From: Methylophilaceae bacterium
GTDB taxonomy: Bacteria > Pseudomonadota > Gammaproteobacteria > Burkholderiales > Methylophilaceae
Assembly (NCBI GenBank): GCA_018398995.1
Contig: CP073759.1
Location: forward strand, 744,001 to 808,000
Length of the DNA: 64,000 nucleotides
Reading direction: 5' to 3'
The position numbers and the translations under genes are program-made. Shown here piece by piece: positions 1-8,611 of the stretch. Numbering within the stretch: the stretch's first letter is position 1; the number at the start of each line of letters is the position of its first letter. The notes below the pieces were generated by a model. It did no database searches. It was not told the DNA's origin and worked only from the letters and a program-made list of their open reading frames with translations.

Positions 1-87
1 TTTTTCTTGATCAACCTGAGAGGGCTTTTGAAACGAGAGTGCAGCACTTTTTGCTGGCTTCTCTTTCCCTGAATCTGAAACTGACAT
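1..87 (-). CDS. N-terminal 29 codons of a truncated gene, possibly petA (Rieske iron-sulfur subunit)
   Basis: An open frame starts with ATG at 87 and runs leftwards off the window. An AAGGAAG ribosome site lies just upstream of the ATG. The visible residues are polar (MSVSDSGKEKPAK and onwards) and contain no diagnostic motif. In betaproteobacteria the gene next to this Nif3/protease/tatCBA block is commonly petA of the cytochrome bc1 complex, whose Tat signal would follow such a polar leader. The identity rests on gene order only; that a gene begins here is better supported than its name. Confidence 0.45.
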   Translation of the reverse strand, partial: MSVSDSGKEKPAKSAALSFQKPSQVDQEK

Positions 88-145
88 TGACTTCCTTTAC
101 TCGCTCTTTTGAAGCGTTATTGAACACAATAAGAATTTAATTCAG

Positions 146-173
146 ATTATACATTTTAAAAATGAAAAATCAA
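146..173 (-). promoter_or_regulatory. Candidate sigma-70 promoter for the gene starting at 87
   Basis: Read on the minus strand, TTGATT (168-173) and a perfect TATAAT (146-151) are separated by 16 bases. The predicted transcript starts near 139, giving a leader of about 50 nt. The surrounding 119-bp gap is extremely AT-rich. Confidence 0.5.
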
Positions 174-206
174 AATATTATTATTTAAATCATTGATTAT
201 TATAAA

Positions 207-953
207 TTAAACTGGATTATCAACGTCAATGAACTCATGTTGCAGATCAAAAACTTGTGCTAAATGCACGCCTAAAGCTTCTATACCATAACGCTCAGTG
301 GCGTGATGCCCTGCTGCGATATATGCCGTGCCAGACTCACGCGCCATATGCACCGTTTGTTCTGAAATTTCTCCACTGATAAAGACGTCAATTTGTGCGT
401 TAATTGCTTGATCAATATAATGTTGAGCGGCTCCAGTGCACCAAGCAACTGTTTCAACTAATTTAGTTGCATCACCTATTAATTGCACTTGTCTGTTTAA
501 TCGTTTACCAATACTGTCGGCCAGCATTTTTAACGGCATAGCTTGTGTTAGCTTAGCCCAAGCCAACATATTTTCACCATCCAACCATCCTGCTATTTCC
601 AAACCTAATACATGACCAAGCATGACGTTATTTCCAACCTCTTGGTGCGCATCTAGTGGCAAATGGTAGGCAAAAAGATTGATGTCATTTGCTAGTAAAA
701 ATTTTAATCGGCGCATCTTAATACCGACCACAGGTTGCGACTCACCGCGCCAGAAGTAGCCGTGATGCACTAAAACTGCATCTGCATGTGCGGCTTGAGC
801 CAATTGCAAAAGCGCTAAACTGGCAGTCACACCGGTAATAATTTTCTTCACTTCACGCTTACCTTCAACCTGTAAGCCATTTGGGCAATAATCACTATAT
901 TTTTGTGGCTGTAGATATTGTGTCAAATAGCGATTGAGTTCACCTAACTGCAT
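207..953 (-). CDS. Nif3-like dinuclear metal centre protein (YbgI family)
   Basis: About 248 residues, the usual length for bacterial Nif3/YbgI proteins, which form toroidal hexamers with a two-metal site. Family features are visible: CPNGLQVEG near the N-terminus, the metal-binding VHHGYFW segment in the first half, and GHHATERYGI near the C-terminus. The biochemical role of the family is unsettled. I chose the ATG at 953 over an in-frame ATG at 962 because an AAGGA motif sits about 9 nt before the former but abuts the latter. It lies divergently from the protease gene and next to the probable petA, as in many betaproteobacteria. Confidence 0.88.
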   Translation of the reverse strand: MQLGELNRYLTQYLQPQKYSDYCPNGLQVEGKREVKKIITGVTASLALLQLAQAAHADAVLVHHGYFWRGESQPVVGIKMRRLKFLLANDINLFAYHLPLDAHQEVGNNVMLGHVLGLEIAGWLDGENMLAWAKLTQAMPLKMLADSIGKRLNRQVQLIGDATKLVETVAWCTGAAQHYIDQAINAQIDVFISGEISEQTVHMARESGTAYIAAGHHATERYGIEALGVHLAQVFDLQHEFIDVDNPV

Positions 954-972
954 GATCAGCATCCTTAAATTG

Positions 973-1001
973 TTAATAATTCATTCATTTTCGCCTATAC
1001 T
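973..1001 (+). promoter_or_regulatory. Candidate promoter for the DegS-like protease gene
   Basis: TTAATA (973-978), a 17-bp spacer and TATACT (996-1001) lie 30 bp before the start codon at 1031. The -10 matches consensus at five of six positions; the -35 is weaker. Confidence 0.4.
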
Positions 1002-1030
1002 AAACAATTCTGTTACTAAACACTAAAACT

Positions 1031-2167
1031 ATGCGAAAAATATGGCTCATCTTTGCTCAGTCAGCCACAATATGTTTGGGTATATTATTTATACTGCAAA
1101 CAATCAAATTAGATTTTCTGAAGCTAAATCCACAGCCGATTGTAATTAAACAAGCACCGCGACTATCCGCATCTAGCCCGATTAGTAGTTATCGTGACGC
1201 GGCAAAAAAAGCGATGCCAGCTGTCGTGAATATTTTCACTTCTAGCAAAAACATCAACCCACATCAACAATTCATGGATGATCCACTATTCAGACATTTT
1301 TTTGGTGATCAAGAAGAACAAGATGCTCCTTCTGACAACAGTCTTGGTAGTGGCGTTATTGTTAGTCAAGATGGCTTAATCTTAACGAATAATCATGTTA
1401 TCGCAACAGCCGACGCTATCGAAGTAGCGTTAGCAGACGGTAGAAAATTGTCCGCTACCATTGTGGGTGCTGATCCAGAGTCTGATTTAGCACTTTTACA
1501 AGTACAGGCGCAACATTTACCATCCATTACTTTTGCAAGCCCCGATCAATTAGATGTAGGAGATGTTGTTCTCGCTATCGGCAATCCTTTTGGGGTTGGT
1601 CAAACAATTACACAAGGCATTGTCAGTGCATTGGGTCGCAATCACTTAGGTATCAATACCTACGAAAACTTTATTCAAACTGACGCCTCGATTAACCCCG
1701 GCAATTCTGGTGGTGCACTTATCGATACAGCAGGCAATCTTGTTGGCATTAATAGTGCAATTTACTCTCGCAATGGCGGTAGTATGGGCATAGGCTTTGC
1801 CATTCCCATTAGTATTGCCAAACAAGTAATGGAACAAATAGCACGAGAGGGTACTGTCACTCGCGGATGGGTAGGGGTTGAAGCACAAAACATGACACCA
1901 GAATTAGCAGAGTCTTTTGGCCTAACATCGTCAGGGGGTGCTTTAATAGCGGGTGTTTTAAGAGATAGTCCTGCCGACCGTGCGGGACTAAGAGCAGGCG
2001 ATGTATTAATTGCCATTAATGATAAGCCCATTATCAATAGTGCATCCATGTTAAATTTAATTGCTGTTCTTGAGCCCAACAAAAATGCAACACTTAAAAT
2101 CGTACGCGCTCAGCAAAAAATGGATATTAAGATTCTCATCGGCAAAAGACCCACGCCAATTGAATAG
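1031..2167 (+). CDS. Membrane-anchored periplasmic serine protease, DegS/AlgW-like, single PDZ domain
   Basis: 378 residues. A hydrophobic N-terminal segment (about residues 4-23) acts as signal anchor. The trypsin-like domain shows the triad His122 (NNHVIAT), Asp152 (ESDLALL) and Ser226 (GNSGGAL). Only one PDZ domain follows (about 275-365), which separates it from two-PDZ DegP/DegQ and fits the DegS/AlgW/HhoB type that senses misfolded outer-membrane proteins and starts anti-sigma cleavage. No RseA or sigma-E gene is in the window, so that pathway link is family knowledge only. It ends four bases before convergent tatC. Confidence 0.88.
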   Translation: MRKIWLIFAQSATICLGILFILQTIKLDFLKLNPQPIVIKQAPRLSASSPISSYRDAAKKAMPAVVNIFTSSKNINPHQQFMDDPLFRHFFGDQEEQDAPSDNSLGSGVIVSQDGLILTNNHVIATADAIEVALADGRKLSATIVGADPESDLALLQVQAQHLPSITFASPDQLDVGDVVLAIGNPFGVGQTITQGIVSALGRNHLGINTYENFIQTDASINPGNSGGALIDTAGNLVGINSAIYSRNGGSMGIGFAIPISIAKQVMEQIAREGTVTRGWVGVEAQNMTPELAESFGLTSSGGALIAGVLRDSPADRAGLRAGDVLIAINDKPIINSASMLNLIAVLEPNKNATLKIVRAQQKMDIKILIGKRPTPIE

Positions 2168-2171
2168 CACC

Positions 2172-2909
2172 TTACAATTTGACGTGAATCTTATTAGGCT
2201 TGGGCTGCATGAGTTTGACAAATAAAATACCGAGCTCATACAGCAACCAAAGTGGAATGGCCAACATAAACTGAGAGATGATGTCTGGCGGCGTAAAAAC
2301 AGCCGCCACTATAAACGCGCCCACAATGACATAGCCACGAATCTCTTTTAATTGCGAGACGTTGACCCAACCAAAATGCGCCATCAATATCACCGCGATT
2401 GGCACCTCAAATGCAAAACCAAAAGCAAGAAACAACGTCATCACAAAGTCTAAATATTCGGCAATATCTGTCATGACTGCTACACCAACTGGTGCACTAT
2501 TTACGATAAAAGAAAAGACAACAGGAAAAACCAAAAAGTAGGCAAATGCCATGCCCATTAGGAATAGAAAGCTACTTGCCATGATAGCTGGCAACATCAA
2601 TTTTTTCTCATGCGCATACAAACCTGGCGCCACAAACATCCAAAGCTGATACAAGGTATGCGGCAGTGAAATCAAAAATGCAGCTAACATTGCAACTTTC
2701 ATTGGCACAAAAAAAGGAGTTACAACTGCTGTTGCAATCATTTGCGTACCTTCTGGCAATTTGTCTAACATTGGCAAAGCCAACAAAGCATAAATTTGAT
2801 TAGCAAAGGGAAATAAGCATAAAAAAACCAATAATAAGCCAACAACGATTCTTAATAACCGATTACGTAATTCAATTAAATGTGAAACAAAAGATTCTGT
2901 AGGCGTCAA
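2172..2909 (-). CDS. tatC: Sec-independent protein translocase subunit TatC
   Basis: 245 residues with six hydrophobic helices and the conserved N-terminal HLIELRNRLLR segment, which docks twin-arginine signal peptides. TatC works with TatA and TatB in the inner membrane to export folded proteins. It is the last gene of a tatA-tatB-tatC run on the minus strand, 3 bp after tatB. Likely clients here include the SoxYZ-like protein at 56.6 kb, whose leader carries KRRDFIG, and the Rieske protein if the gene at position 1 is petA. Confidence 0.97.
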   Translation of the reverse strand: MTPTESFVSHLIELRNRLLRIVVGLLLVFLCLFPFANQIYALLALPMLDKLPEGTQMIATAVVTPFFVPMKVAMLAAFLISLPHTLYQLWMFVAPGLYAHEKKLMLPAIMASSFLFLMGMAFAYFLVFPVVFSFIVNSAPVGVAVMTDIAEYLDFVMTLFLAFGFAFEVPIAVILMAHFGWVNVSQLKEIRGYVIVGAFIVAAVFTPPDIISQFMLAIPLWLLYELGILFVKLMQPKPNKIHVKL

Positions 2910-2912
2910 CAG

Positions 2913-3371
2913 TTAACTCTTTTCGACTTTTGTAGATACTGCCGATTTTTTGATGGTTTTATTTTTTATTTGCGAAGGCGATTTTTTAGTGGCGGGCTTT
3001 TTAGCGACAGCAGTGTCTACAGATGCTTTTTTGACTGCTGCCTTTTTAACAGGTGACCTTGCGGCTTTCACTGGCTGTTTCGGCTGAGGGCGACCTTGTA
3101 TAGATACCACGGCTGAACTTGTCTGATTGACACCTTCCATAATACTAGACTTTGCTTGGCGAGCATTGTCTATAATTTCTTGCTGCAGTTTTTGCAAATC
3201 CTCAAATCGCGCCTCGCGATTAACTTCCTCTTTTACTTGCATCACATAACGCTGCAATCGTCCTACAAAAGCACCTAAGGAACGCGCAACTTGAGGCAAC
3301 TTATCAGGACCAATCACTAATAGTCCGACGACAGCTATCAACATTAACTCCGCAAAAGAAATATCAAACAT
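2913..3371 (-). CDS. tatB: Sec-independent protein translocase subunit TatB
   Basis: 152 residues. The N-terminal MFDISFAELMLIAVVGLLVI helix followed by GPDKLP is diagnostic of TatB, and an amphipathic helix follows. The C-terminal 50 or so residues are low-complexity Lys/Ala/Ser/Thr (KKAAVKK, KKPATKK), longer than in many TatB proteins but a common kind of tail. It is cotranscribed with tatA (20 bp upstream) and tatC. Confidence 0.95.
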   Translation of the reverse strand: MFDISFAELMLIAVVGLLVIGPDKLPQVARSLGAFVGRLQRYVMQVKEEVNREARFEDLQKLQQEIIDNARQAKSSIMEGVNQTSSAVVSIQGRPQPKQPVKAARSPVKKAAVKKASVDTAVAKKPATKKSPSQIKNKTIKKSAVSTKVEKS

Positions 3372-3391
3372 AATTGTTACTTATTGGTACA

Positions 3392-3601
3392 TTAATGTTT
3401 GGTTTTTTCAGTTATATCACCTTCTATTGTTGTGCCAGCCTCTTCAGACTTATCTTCTATTTCAGTCTCTTTCATTGCTTTTTTAAACTCTTTAACTGCG
3501 CTACCAACATCACCACCCATGTTGCGCAACTTCTTTGTCCCAAACACCAAAACAACAACCAATAAAACAATTAGCCAATGCCACAAACTAAATGCACCCA
3601 T
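3392..3601 (-). CDS. tatA: Sec-independent protein translocase subunit TatA
   Basis: 69 residues: one N-terminal transmembrane helix ([17 protein letters not shown]), the FGTKKL hinge, and an amphipathic helix ([14 protein letters not shown]) ending in an acidic tail. This is the standard TatA layout; the protein oligomerises to form the transport path. It lies 16 bp after hinT and heads the tat genes, probably read from the his/hinT transcript. Confidence 0.95.
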   Translation of the reverse strand: MGAFSLWHWLIVLLVVVLVFGTKKLRNMGGDVGSAVKEFKKAMKETEIEDKSEEAGTTIEGDITEKTKH

Positions 3602-3617
3602 TACAATCTCCTAAACT

Positions 3618-3950
3618 TTAAATAGTTGACAGGCCGCCACCAAATACGTGTATGTGTATATGAAACACTTCCTGTCCGCCTTCGCGTCCAGTATTAATTA
3701 AGGTTTTAAACCCTTGCAAACCTTGCTCTGCAGATAATTTTGGGGCTAATAGCAACATCTTTCCGAGCAGTGTTTGATGCGTGGAATCACAGCTTTTTAA
3801 ACTCTCAATGTGCAACTTAGGTACGATAAGAAAGTGAATTTTTGCCATCGGCTTAATATCATTAAACACAATCACATCATCATCTTCATATATTGTTGTG
3901 GCTGGAATAGTACCAGCAACTATTTTACAAAAAAGACAGTCTGCCTCCAT
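3618..3950 (-). CDS. hinT: Histidine triad nucleotide-binding protein (HinT)
   Basis: 110 residues. The catalytic histidine triad HIHIHVFGG lies near the C-terminus and the N-terminus shows the zinc-type CLFCKI motif. HinT proteins hydrolyse nucleoside phosphoramidates and aminoacyl-adenylates in the cytoplasm. The gene follows hisE in the same direction, a conserved betaproteobacterial neighbourhood. Confidence 0.93.
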   Translation of the reverse strand: MEADCLFCKIVAGTIPATTIYEDDDVIVFNDIKPMAKIHFLIVPKLHIESLKSCDSTHQTLLGKMLLLAPKLSAEQGLQGFKTLINTGREGGQEVFHIHIHVFGGGLSTI

Positions 3951-3988
3951 ACTACTCGCCCTCTACTTTGCGGATACTGATCACTACT

Positions 3989-4309
3989 TTAATTGTTTGA
4001 TCGTGCATTTTTCTCATCTAAGCCAGACAAACCTTCTCGCCTTGCTAGTTCATCTAAAATATCTTGTGGCTTTAAGTCTGCCTTCGCTAACATCACCATA
4101 GTATGAAACCATAAATCGGCAGTCTCATAAATAATCTCTTCTTTATTACCACCTTTGGCTGCAATCACTGTTTCTGTCGCTTCTTCACCTATCTTTTTAA
4201 GAATGCTATCCATGCCTTTTGCATATAGTTTGGCAACATATGACGCCTCAGGATCTGCCGTTTTACGTTGCTCTAATAACGCTGCTAATCGATTTAATAT
4301 ATCACTCAT
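3989..4309 (-). CDS. hisE: Phosphoribosyl-ATP pyrophosphatase HisE
   Basis: 106 residues. It contains the family signature around [11 protein letters not shown] and the YETADLWFH helix that bind the magnesium-nucleotide. It catalyses the second step of histidine biosynthesis (PR-ATP to PR-AMP). The start codon overlaps the hisI stop (ATGA), indicating translational coupling with HisI, which is encoded as a separate protein rather than fused as in enterobacteria. Confidence 0.96.
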   Translation of the reverse strand: MSDILNRLAALLEQRKTADPEASYVAKLYAKGMDSILKKIGEEATETVIAAKGGNKEEIIYETADLWFHTMVMLAKADLKPQDILDELARREGLSGLDEKNARSNN

Positions 4310-4695
4310 GCAATTGGCTTATAAATATCATCTGGATTTTTTACAACTGGCTGATCGATTAACCATTGTCCATTTTCTAATCTTCTAAAAAAACAATTGT
4401 GTCTGCCTGTATGACAAGCGATACCGCCCACTTGCTCAACTTCAATCAGCACAACATCTTCATCACAATCTAAACGGATTTGATGTACCAATTGCGTATG
4501 ACCAGATTCTTCACCTTTACGCCATAATTTTTGGCGTGATCGTGACCAATAAACAGCGCGCTTGGTCTCATTAGTGATCGCCAATGCCTCACGGTTCATC
4601 CACGCGAACATGAGAATCTTGCCGCTATTGTGCTCTTGTGCAATAACGGGCACAAGGCCATCGGCATCCCACTGTATCTTATCTAACCAGTTCAT
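4306..4695 (-). CDS. hisI: Phosphoribosyl-AMP cyclohydrolase HisI
   Basis: 129 residues. Metal-binding motifs LDCDED and [10 protein letters not shown] are present, as is the [10 protein letters not shown]-like substrate segment (here [10 protein letters not shown]). It opens the purine ring of PR-AMP in step three of histidine synthesis. It lies 10 bp downstream of hisF and overlaps hisE by 4 bp. Confidence 0.97.
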   Translation of the reverse strand: MNWLDKIQWDADGLVPVIAQEHNSGKILMFAWMNREALAITNETKRAVYWSRSRQKLWRKGEESGHTQLVHQIRLDCDEDVVLIEVEQVGGIACHTGRHNCFFRRLENGQWLIDQPVVKNPDDIYKPIA

Positions 4696-4705
4696 GTATT
4701 AGATT

Positions 4706-5470
4706 CTACAACCTTACTTCGATGTTGTGTGCTTGCATATAGGTTTTTGCTTGATTAACAGTATATTCACCATAATGGAAAATACTAGCGGCCAACACCG
4801 CATCGGCACCACCAATCTTGATACCATCAACCAAATGTTGCAAATTGCCCACTCCGCCTGATGCAATCAAAGGCACTTGCACTGCATCTGAAATCGCACG
4901 ATTCAGCGCATTGTTAAATCCTATCTTTGTCCCATCTCTATCCATACTAGTCACTAATAGCTCACCTGCACCCAAGCCAACCATCTTTTTAGCCCACGCA
5001 ACAGCATCAAGACCTGTCGGTTTTCTTCCTCCATGGGTAAAAACTTCCCACTCGAATGGTTTGTTGTCTACTTTTTTTGCATCAATCGCTACCACAATAC
5101 ATTGAGATCCAAAGCGCGCGGTTGCATCGGCAACCACTTGGGGATTAAAAACTGCTGTCGTGTTAATACTCACTTTGTCAGCACCAGCGTTAAGCAACCT
5201 ACGCACATCCTCCACCTCACGCACACCTCCGCCAACTGTCAATGGTATAAAGACTTGACTAGCAACTTCTTCGATAATATGCAAAATCAGATCTCGCTCA
5301 TCTGATGTCGCTGTAATATCAAGGAATGTCAGCTCATCAGCACCTTGATCATCATAGCGCTTAGCAATTTCAACTGGGTCGCCCGCATCCCGTAAGGCCA
5401 AGAAATTCACACCTTTAACGACTCTACCAGCCGTAACATCCATACAAGGAATAATGCGTTTAGCGAGCAT
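4706..5470 (-). CDS. hisF: Imidazole glycerol phosphate synthase cyclase subunit HisF
   Basis: 254 residues, a (beta/alpha)8 barrel. The catalytic aspartates sit in [15 protein letters not shown] near the N-terminus and VVAIDAKK mid-protein. With HisH it makes imidazole glycerol phosphate and AICAR. The start overlaps the end of hisA by 11 bp, as expected for a tight his operon. Confidence 0.98.
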   Translation of the reverse strand: MLAKRIIPCMDVTAGRVVKGVNFLALRDAGDPVEIAKRYDDQGADELTFLDITATSDERDLILHIIEEVASQVFIPLTVGGGVREVEDVRRLLNAGADKVSINTTAVFNPQVVADATARFGSQCIVVAIDAKKVDNKPFEWEVFTHGGRKPTGLDAVAWAKKMVGLGAGELLVTSMDRDGTKIGFNNALNRAISDAVQVPLIASGGVGNLQHLVDGIKIGGADAVLAASIFHYGEYTVNQAKTYMQAHNIEVRL

Positions 5471-6209
5471 TCAAAGACAACTCATTGGCTAATGCTTGTG
5501 CCGCAGCAAAATCAAGAGAACCTTCATAAATTGCCCGACCTGTAATCGTACCAATAATACCTTCGCTTTCCACTTCGCAAAGCTTGCGTACATCTTCTAA
5601 ATTAGTAACGCCTCCAGAAGCAATTACAGGGATAAGTAAGGCTTGTGCCAATGCAACTGTTGCCTCAATATTGACGCCCGTCATCATCCCATCACGGCCA
5701 ATATCAGTATATACAATCGAGCTCACCCCATAGTCTTCATACTTTTTAGCAAGATCAATCACATCGTGACCTGTTAATTTTGACCATCCATCGACAGCAA
5801 CCTTGCCATCTTTTGCATCTAAACCAACAATGACTTGTCCAGGAAAGGCATAACAAGCTTCGTGTAAAAAACCAGGGTTTTTGACAGCCGCCGTACCAAG
5901 AATGACATAATCAATACCATTATCTAAATAACGTTCTATGGTATCCAAATCACGAATACCGCCACCCAGCTGAATCGGCACTTGTCCTCCTATGGCATTA
6001 ACAATGGATTTAATTGCCAATTCGTTCACAGGCTTGCCTGCAAATGCGCCGTTTAAATCAACCAAATGCAATCGCTCACAACCTTGGTCTAACCAATGCT
6101 TAGCCATTGCCCCTGGATCTTCTGAAAAAATAGTGGACTCTTCCATGTCACCTTGTTTAAGACGTACACAATGTCCGTCTTTAAGGTCAATTGCGGGGAT
6201 AATTAACAT
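5460..6209 (-). CDS. hisA: ProFAR isomerase HisA
   Basis: 249 residues, a half-barrel duplicate related to HisF. The catalytic aspartates are in [10 protein letters not shown] and VGLDAKDG, and the phosphate-binding loop GGGIRDL is present. It performs the Amadori isomerisation of ProFAR to PRFAR. It lies between hisH (35 bp upstream) and hisF (overlapping). Confidence 0.98.
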   Translation of the reverse strand: MLIIPAIDLKDGHCVRLKQGDMEESTIFSEDPGAMAKHWLDQGCERLHLVDLNGAFAGKPVNELAIKSIVNAIGGQVPIQLGGGIRDLDTIERYLDNGIDYVILGTAAVKNPGFLHEACYAFPGQVIVGLDAKDGKVAVDGWSKLTGHDVIDLAKKYEDYGVSSIVYTDIGRDGMMTGVNIEATVALAQALLIPVIASGGVTNLEDVRKLCEVESEGIIGTITGRAIYEGSLDFAAAQALANELSLNAR

Positions 6210-6244
6210 AGTATTATTTTAATAACTTATTCAAAAAATGATTT

Positions 6245-6892
6245 TTAAGGTTTCCAGTTTACAAAATTGCTTAGTAATTGCAATCCTGCTTGGGCACTTT
6301 TTTCTGGGTGAAACTGTACAGCAAAAATATTATCTCTTGCAACGGCGCAGGTAAAGCGTTTTGGATACTCTCCAAAACCAGTGACACAACTGGTATCTGT
6401 TGGACAGACATAATAGCTGTGGACAAAGTAAAACCGTTCACCATCAACAATATTATGCCACATCACATGCGGCAACTCACTTTGGTATACTCGATTCCAA
6501 CCCATATGCGGGACCTTGAGCTTTTCACCAAAAGCATCATATTGATTGTCTAATATAAACTTCTTCACGTTGCCTTGGAATAGCCCCAACCCTTTAACAT
6601 CACCCTCTTCGGAATGTTCGAAAAGCATTTGCAATCCAATACAAATACCTAAAAAAGGCTTTGTATTTGCTGCGCTAATAACGGCTTCATGTAAACCGCG
6701 CGTATCCAATTCATGCATGCATTCTGGCATTGCGCCTTGACCCGGAAATACAACACGATCTGCAGCCCGAATTTCTTCTGGTTCACAAGTAACCACTACA
6801 TTTTTACCAGGCGCAACATGCTCTATTGCCTTCGACACAGACTTTAAATTGCCCATGCCATAGTCAAACACGGCGATATCTATTTTGTTCAT
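6245..6892 (-). CDS. hisH: Imidazole glycerol phosphate synthase glutaminase subunit HisH
   Basis: 215 residues. This is a class I glutamine amidotransferase with the nucleophile Cys in FLGICIGLQ and the His/Glu pair in QFHPEKS. It supplies ammonia to HisF. The marC-type gene often present between hisH and hisB in Burkholderia is absent; hisB lies only 25 bp upstream. Confidence 0.97.
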   Translation of the reverse strand: MNKIDIAVFDYGMGNLKSVSKAIEHVAPGKNVVVTCEPEEIRAADRVVFPGQGAMPECMHELDTRGLHEAVISAANTKPFLGICIGLQMLFEHSEEGDVKGLGLFQGNVKKFILDNQYDAFGEKLKVPHMGWNRVYQSELPHVMWHNIVDGERFYFVHSYYVCPTDTSCVTGFGEYPKRFTCAVARDNIFAVQFHPEKSAQAGLQLLSNFVNWKP

Positions 6893-6917
6893 CTAATTAA
6901 CAACTAAGAAATTGAGT

Positions 6918-7505
6918 TTATAACACGCCTTTTGTGGAAGGCATAACACCAGCCATCCGCTCGTCAGTCGTCACAGCCATCCGCAATGCGCGCCCAAAAG
7001 CCTTAAAGATGGTTTCAGCTTGGTGGTGTGAATTATGTCCTCTTAGATTATCAACATGCAAAGTAACCAAGGCATGATTAGTAAATCCTTGGAAAAATTC
7101 ATAAAACAAATCGACATCAAACTCACCGATTGCTGCGCGTGTGAACTCACAATTGAACACTAATCCAGGACGCCCGGATAAATCGAGCACAACACGAGAA
7201 AGCGCCTCATCCAATGGCACGTATGCGTGACCATAGCGATTAATCCCTTTTTTATCGCCAATTGATTGACTAAAGGCCTGACCAAGCGTGATACCAATAT
7301 CTTCAACTGTATGATGGGCATCAATGTGCAAATCACCTTTTGCTCGAACGCTGATATCCATCATGCCATGCCGAGCCACTTGATCGAGCATATGATCTAA
7401 AAAGCCTAGACCAGTTTCAAAGTGTGACTTACCAGTACCATCGATATTAATAGCGACTGTAATTTGTGTTTCCAGTGTATTACGGCTAACTTCGGCTTGA
7501 CGCAT
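6918..7505 (-). CDS. hisB: Imidazoleglycerol-phosphate dehydratase HisB
   Basis: 195 residues, the monofunctional form without the histidinol phosphatase domain. Metal-binding motifs HHTVEDIG and HNSHHQAE are present. It is separated from upstream hps by a strong terminator and has its own promoter-like sequence at 7517-7545. There is no Shine-Dalgarno sequence before the ATG, and the predicted transcription start lies only a few bases upstream, so the mRNA may be nearly leaderless. It heads the hisBHAFIE-hinT-tatABC run. Confidence 0.97.
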   Translation of the reverse strand: MRQAEVSRNTLETQITVAINIDGTGKSHFETGLGFLDHMLDQVARHGMMDISVRAKGDLHIDAHHTVEDIGITLGQAFSQSIGDKKGINRYGHAYVPLDEALSRVVLDLSGRPGLVFNCEFTRAAIGEFDVDLFYEFFQGFTNHALVTLHVDNLRGHNSHHQAETIFKAFGRALRMAVTTDERMAGVMPSTKGVL

Positions 7506-7516
7506 AGGATTAATGT

Positions 7517-7545
7517 GTTATAAAGAATAATTAATGTAATTTCAA
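7517..7545 (-). promoter_or_regulatory. Candidate promoter for the hisB-hisH-hisA-hisF-hisI-hisE run
   Basis: On the minus strand, TTGAAA (7540-7545), a 17-bp spacer and TATAAC (7517-7522) each match consensus at five of six positions. Transcription would start near 7510, about five bases before the hisB ATG at 7505. It lies just downstream of the hps terminator, where a new promoter is needed. Confidence 0.6.
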
Positions 7546-7595
7546 ACAGTTGTTTGCATTCTAACTCAATCTCAAGCTGTTTAGCAAAATTGCAA

Positions 7596-7623
7596 TAAAA
7601 AAAGCCGACCATTGGTCGGCTTT
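7596..7623 (-). terminator. Rho-independent terminator of hps
   Basis: A perfect 10-bp stem (7601-7610 with 7614-7623, AAAGCCGACC/GGTCGGCTTT) with a three-base loop. On the minus strand it is followed by an uninterrupted run of T. It starts 16 bp after the hps stop codon and separates hps from hisB. Confidence 0.9.
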
Positions 7624-7638
7624 AGATTACTTAAACAC

Positions 7639-8502
7639 TTATTCAGCGTCAGCTGCATCAAATACATCAGACACGGCTTCACTAGCTTCGTCCATCGCGT
7701 CGCTTGTTGCTTCAACGGCTTCATCGCCAGCATCTTCAATTGCTTCAACGACCGCTTCAGGTGCTTCAACAGACTGCTCTGAACCGCCATTCAGCAAAAA
7801 CAAGCCCAACAATACCGCGCCTGCAATGATTGCCCATGGCAACCATTTCATGCCACCCGCGCTTGCATTGCCAGCATGTACAATACCTGTAATTTCAGCT
7901 GCAGAAGCAGCAGGATCAGCAGCACCATAAATAGCAGCACCAGCAACAACAATATCTGCGCCTGCTTCTACTACTTGAGCTGCAGTAGCCGCTTTAACAC
8001 CGCCAGCAACTGATACTTTGGCGCCTGTTTTTAAACCAGTAACCATCGCCAAATCAGTAAATGGTGTTTGACCTGCAGCTTGCTGGTCTAAACCAGTATG
8101 AACACCAATAATATGCGCGCCTAATTTTGCAACTTCTAATGTGCGAGCTTTTTTATCTTTAACATTGATTAAATCAACTTGTGCCATTTTGCCGTATTTA
8201 TTAGCAACATCAATCACACCTTTAATAGTACCAATGTCTGCTGTTCCTAATACTGTGCAAATATCAGCACCTGCTTTATAAAATGGCTCAGCCTCGTAAA
8301 AACCAGCATCCATTGTTTTTAAATCAACTAAAATTTTGTTATTTGGAAACTTTGCACGCAGTGTTTTTAATAGTTCAATACCATTATGCTTGATGCATGG
8401 TGTACCGATTTCTAAAATATCAACGTGTGGCGCAACTTTAGCAGCTAGCGCTACTGTTGCGTCAAAGTCTAATGAATCTAATGCCATTTGGGTTTGTGCC
8501 AT
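7639..8502 (-). CDS. hps: 3-hexulose-6-phosphate synthase with an added C-terminal membrane helix and acidic tail
   Basis: 287 residues, versus about 210 for ordinary HPS. Residues 1-209 form the OMP-decarboxylase-type barrel with the DLKTMD motif (Asp60, Lys62, Asp65) and GTPCIKHNG. This enzyme condenses formaldehyde with ribulose 5-phosphate, the first step of the ribulose monophosphate pathway. A Gly/Ala linker is followed by one hydrophobic helix (about 219-238) and a 49-residue Ala/Glu/Asp tail with 17 acidic and no basic residues. A strong GGAGGAA ribosome site precedes the ATG by 8 nt, and good promoter and terminator sequences bracket the gene. By the positive-inside rule the barrel stays cytoplasmic and the tail would be periplasmic. 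The tail function is unknown. An internal ATG at 7851 could also give a free helix-tail peptide. Confidence 0.93.
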   Translation of the reverse strand: MAQTQMALDSLDFDATVALAAKVAPHVDILEIGTPCIKHNGIELLKTLRAKFPNNKILVDLKTMDAGFYEAEPFYKAGADICTVLGTADIGTIKGVIDVANKYGKMAQVDLINVKDKKARTLEVAKLGAHIIGVHTGLDQQAAGQTPFTDLAMVTGLKTGAKVSVAGGVKAATAAQVVEAGADIVVAGAAIYGAADPAASAAEITGIVHAGNASAGGMKWLPWAIIAGAVLLGLFLLNGGSEQSVEAPEAVVEAIEDAGDEAVEATSDAMDEASEAVSDVFDAADAE

Positions 8503-8611
8503 GATAAGTCTTCCTCCGAATTTGCTCGTTTAAAACAATTAAAATTTAATCTTGTATCCACCTAATTAAATTTAACGTTACATTAAATGCGCTTTAAGTG
8601 TACATTCCGAC

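Noticed and set aside
4818-5305. Open frames opposite the his genes, and many similar antisense frames across the window
   Set aside because: They lie wholly inside well-identified genes on the other strand, have no family features and no ribosome sites.
7639-7850. HPS tail as the product of a frameshift or lost stop codon reading into junk
   Set aside because: The tail has a sensible helix plus an acidic, alanine-rich composition with codon use like the barrel, and the terminator sits right after its stop, so it looks selected.
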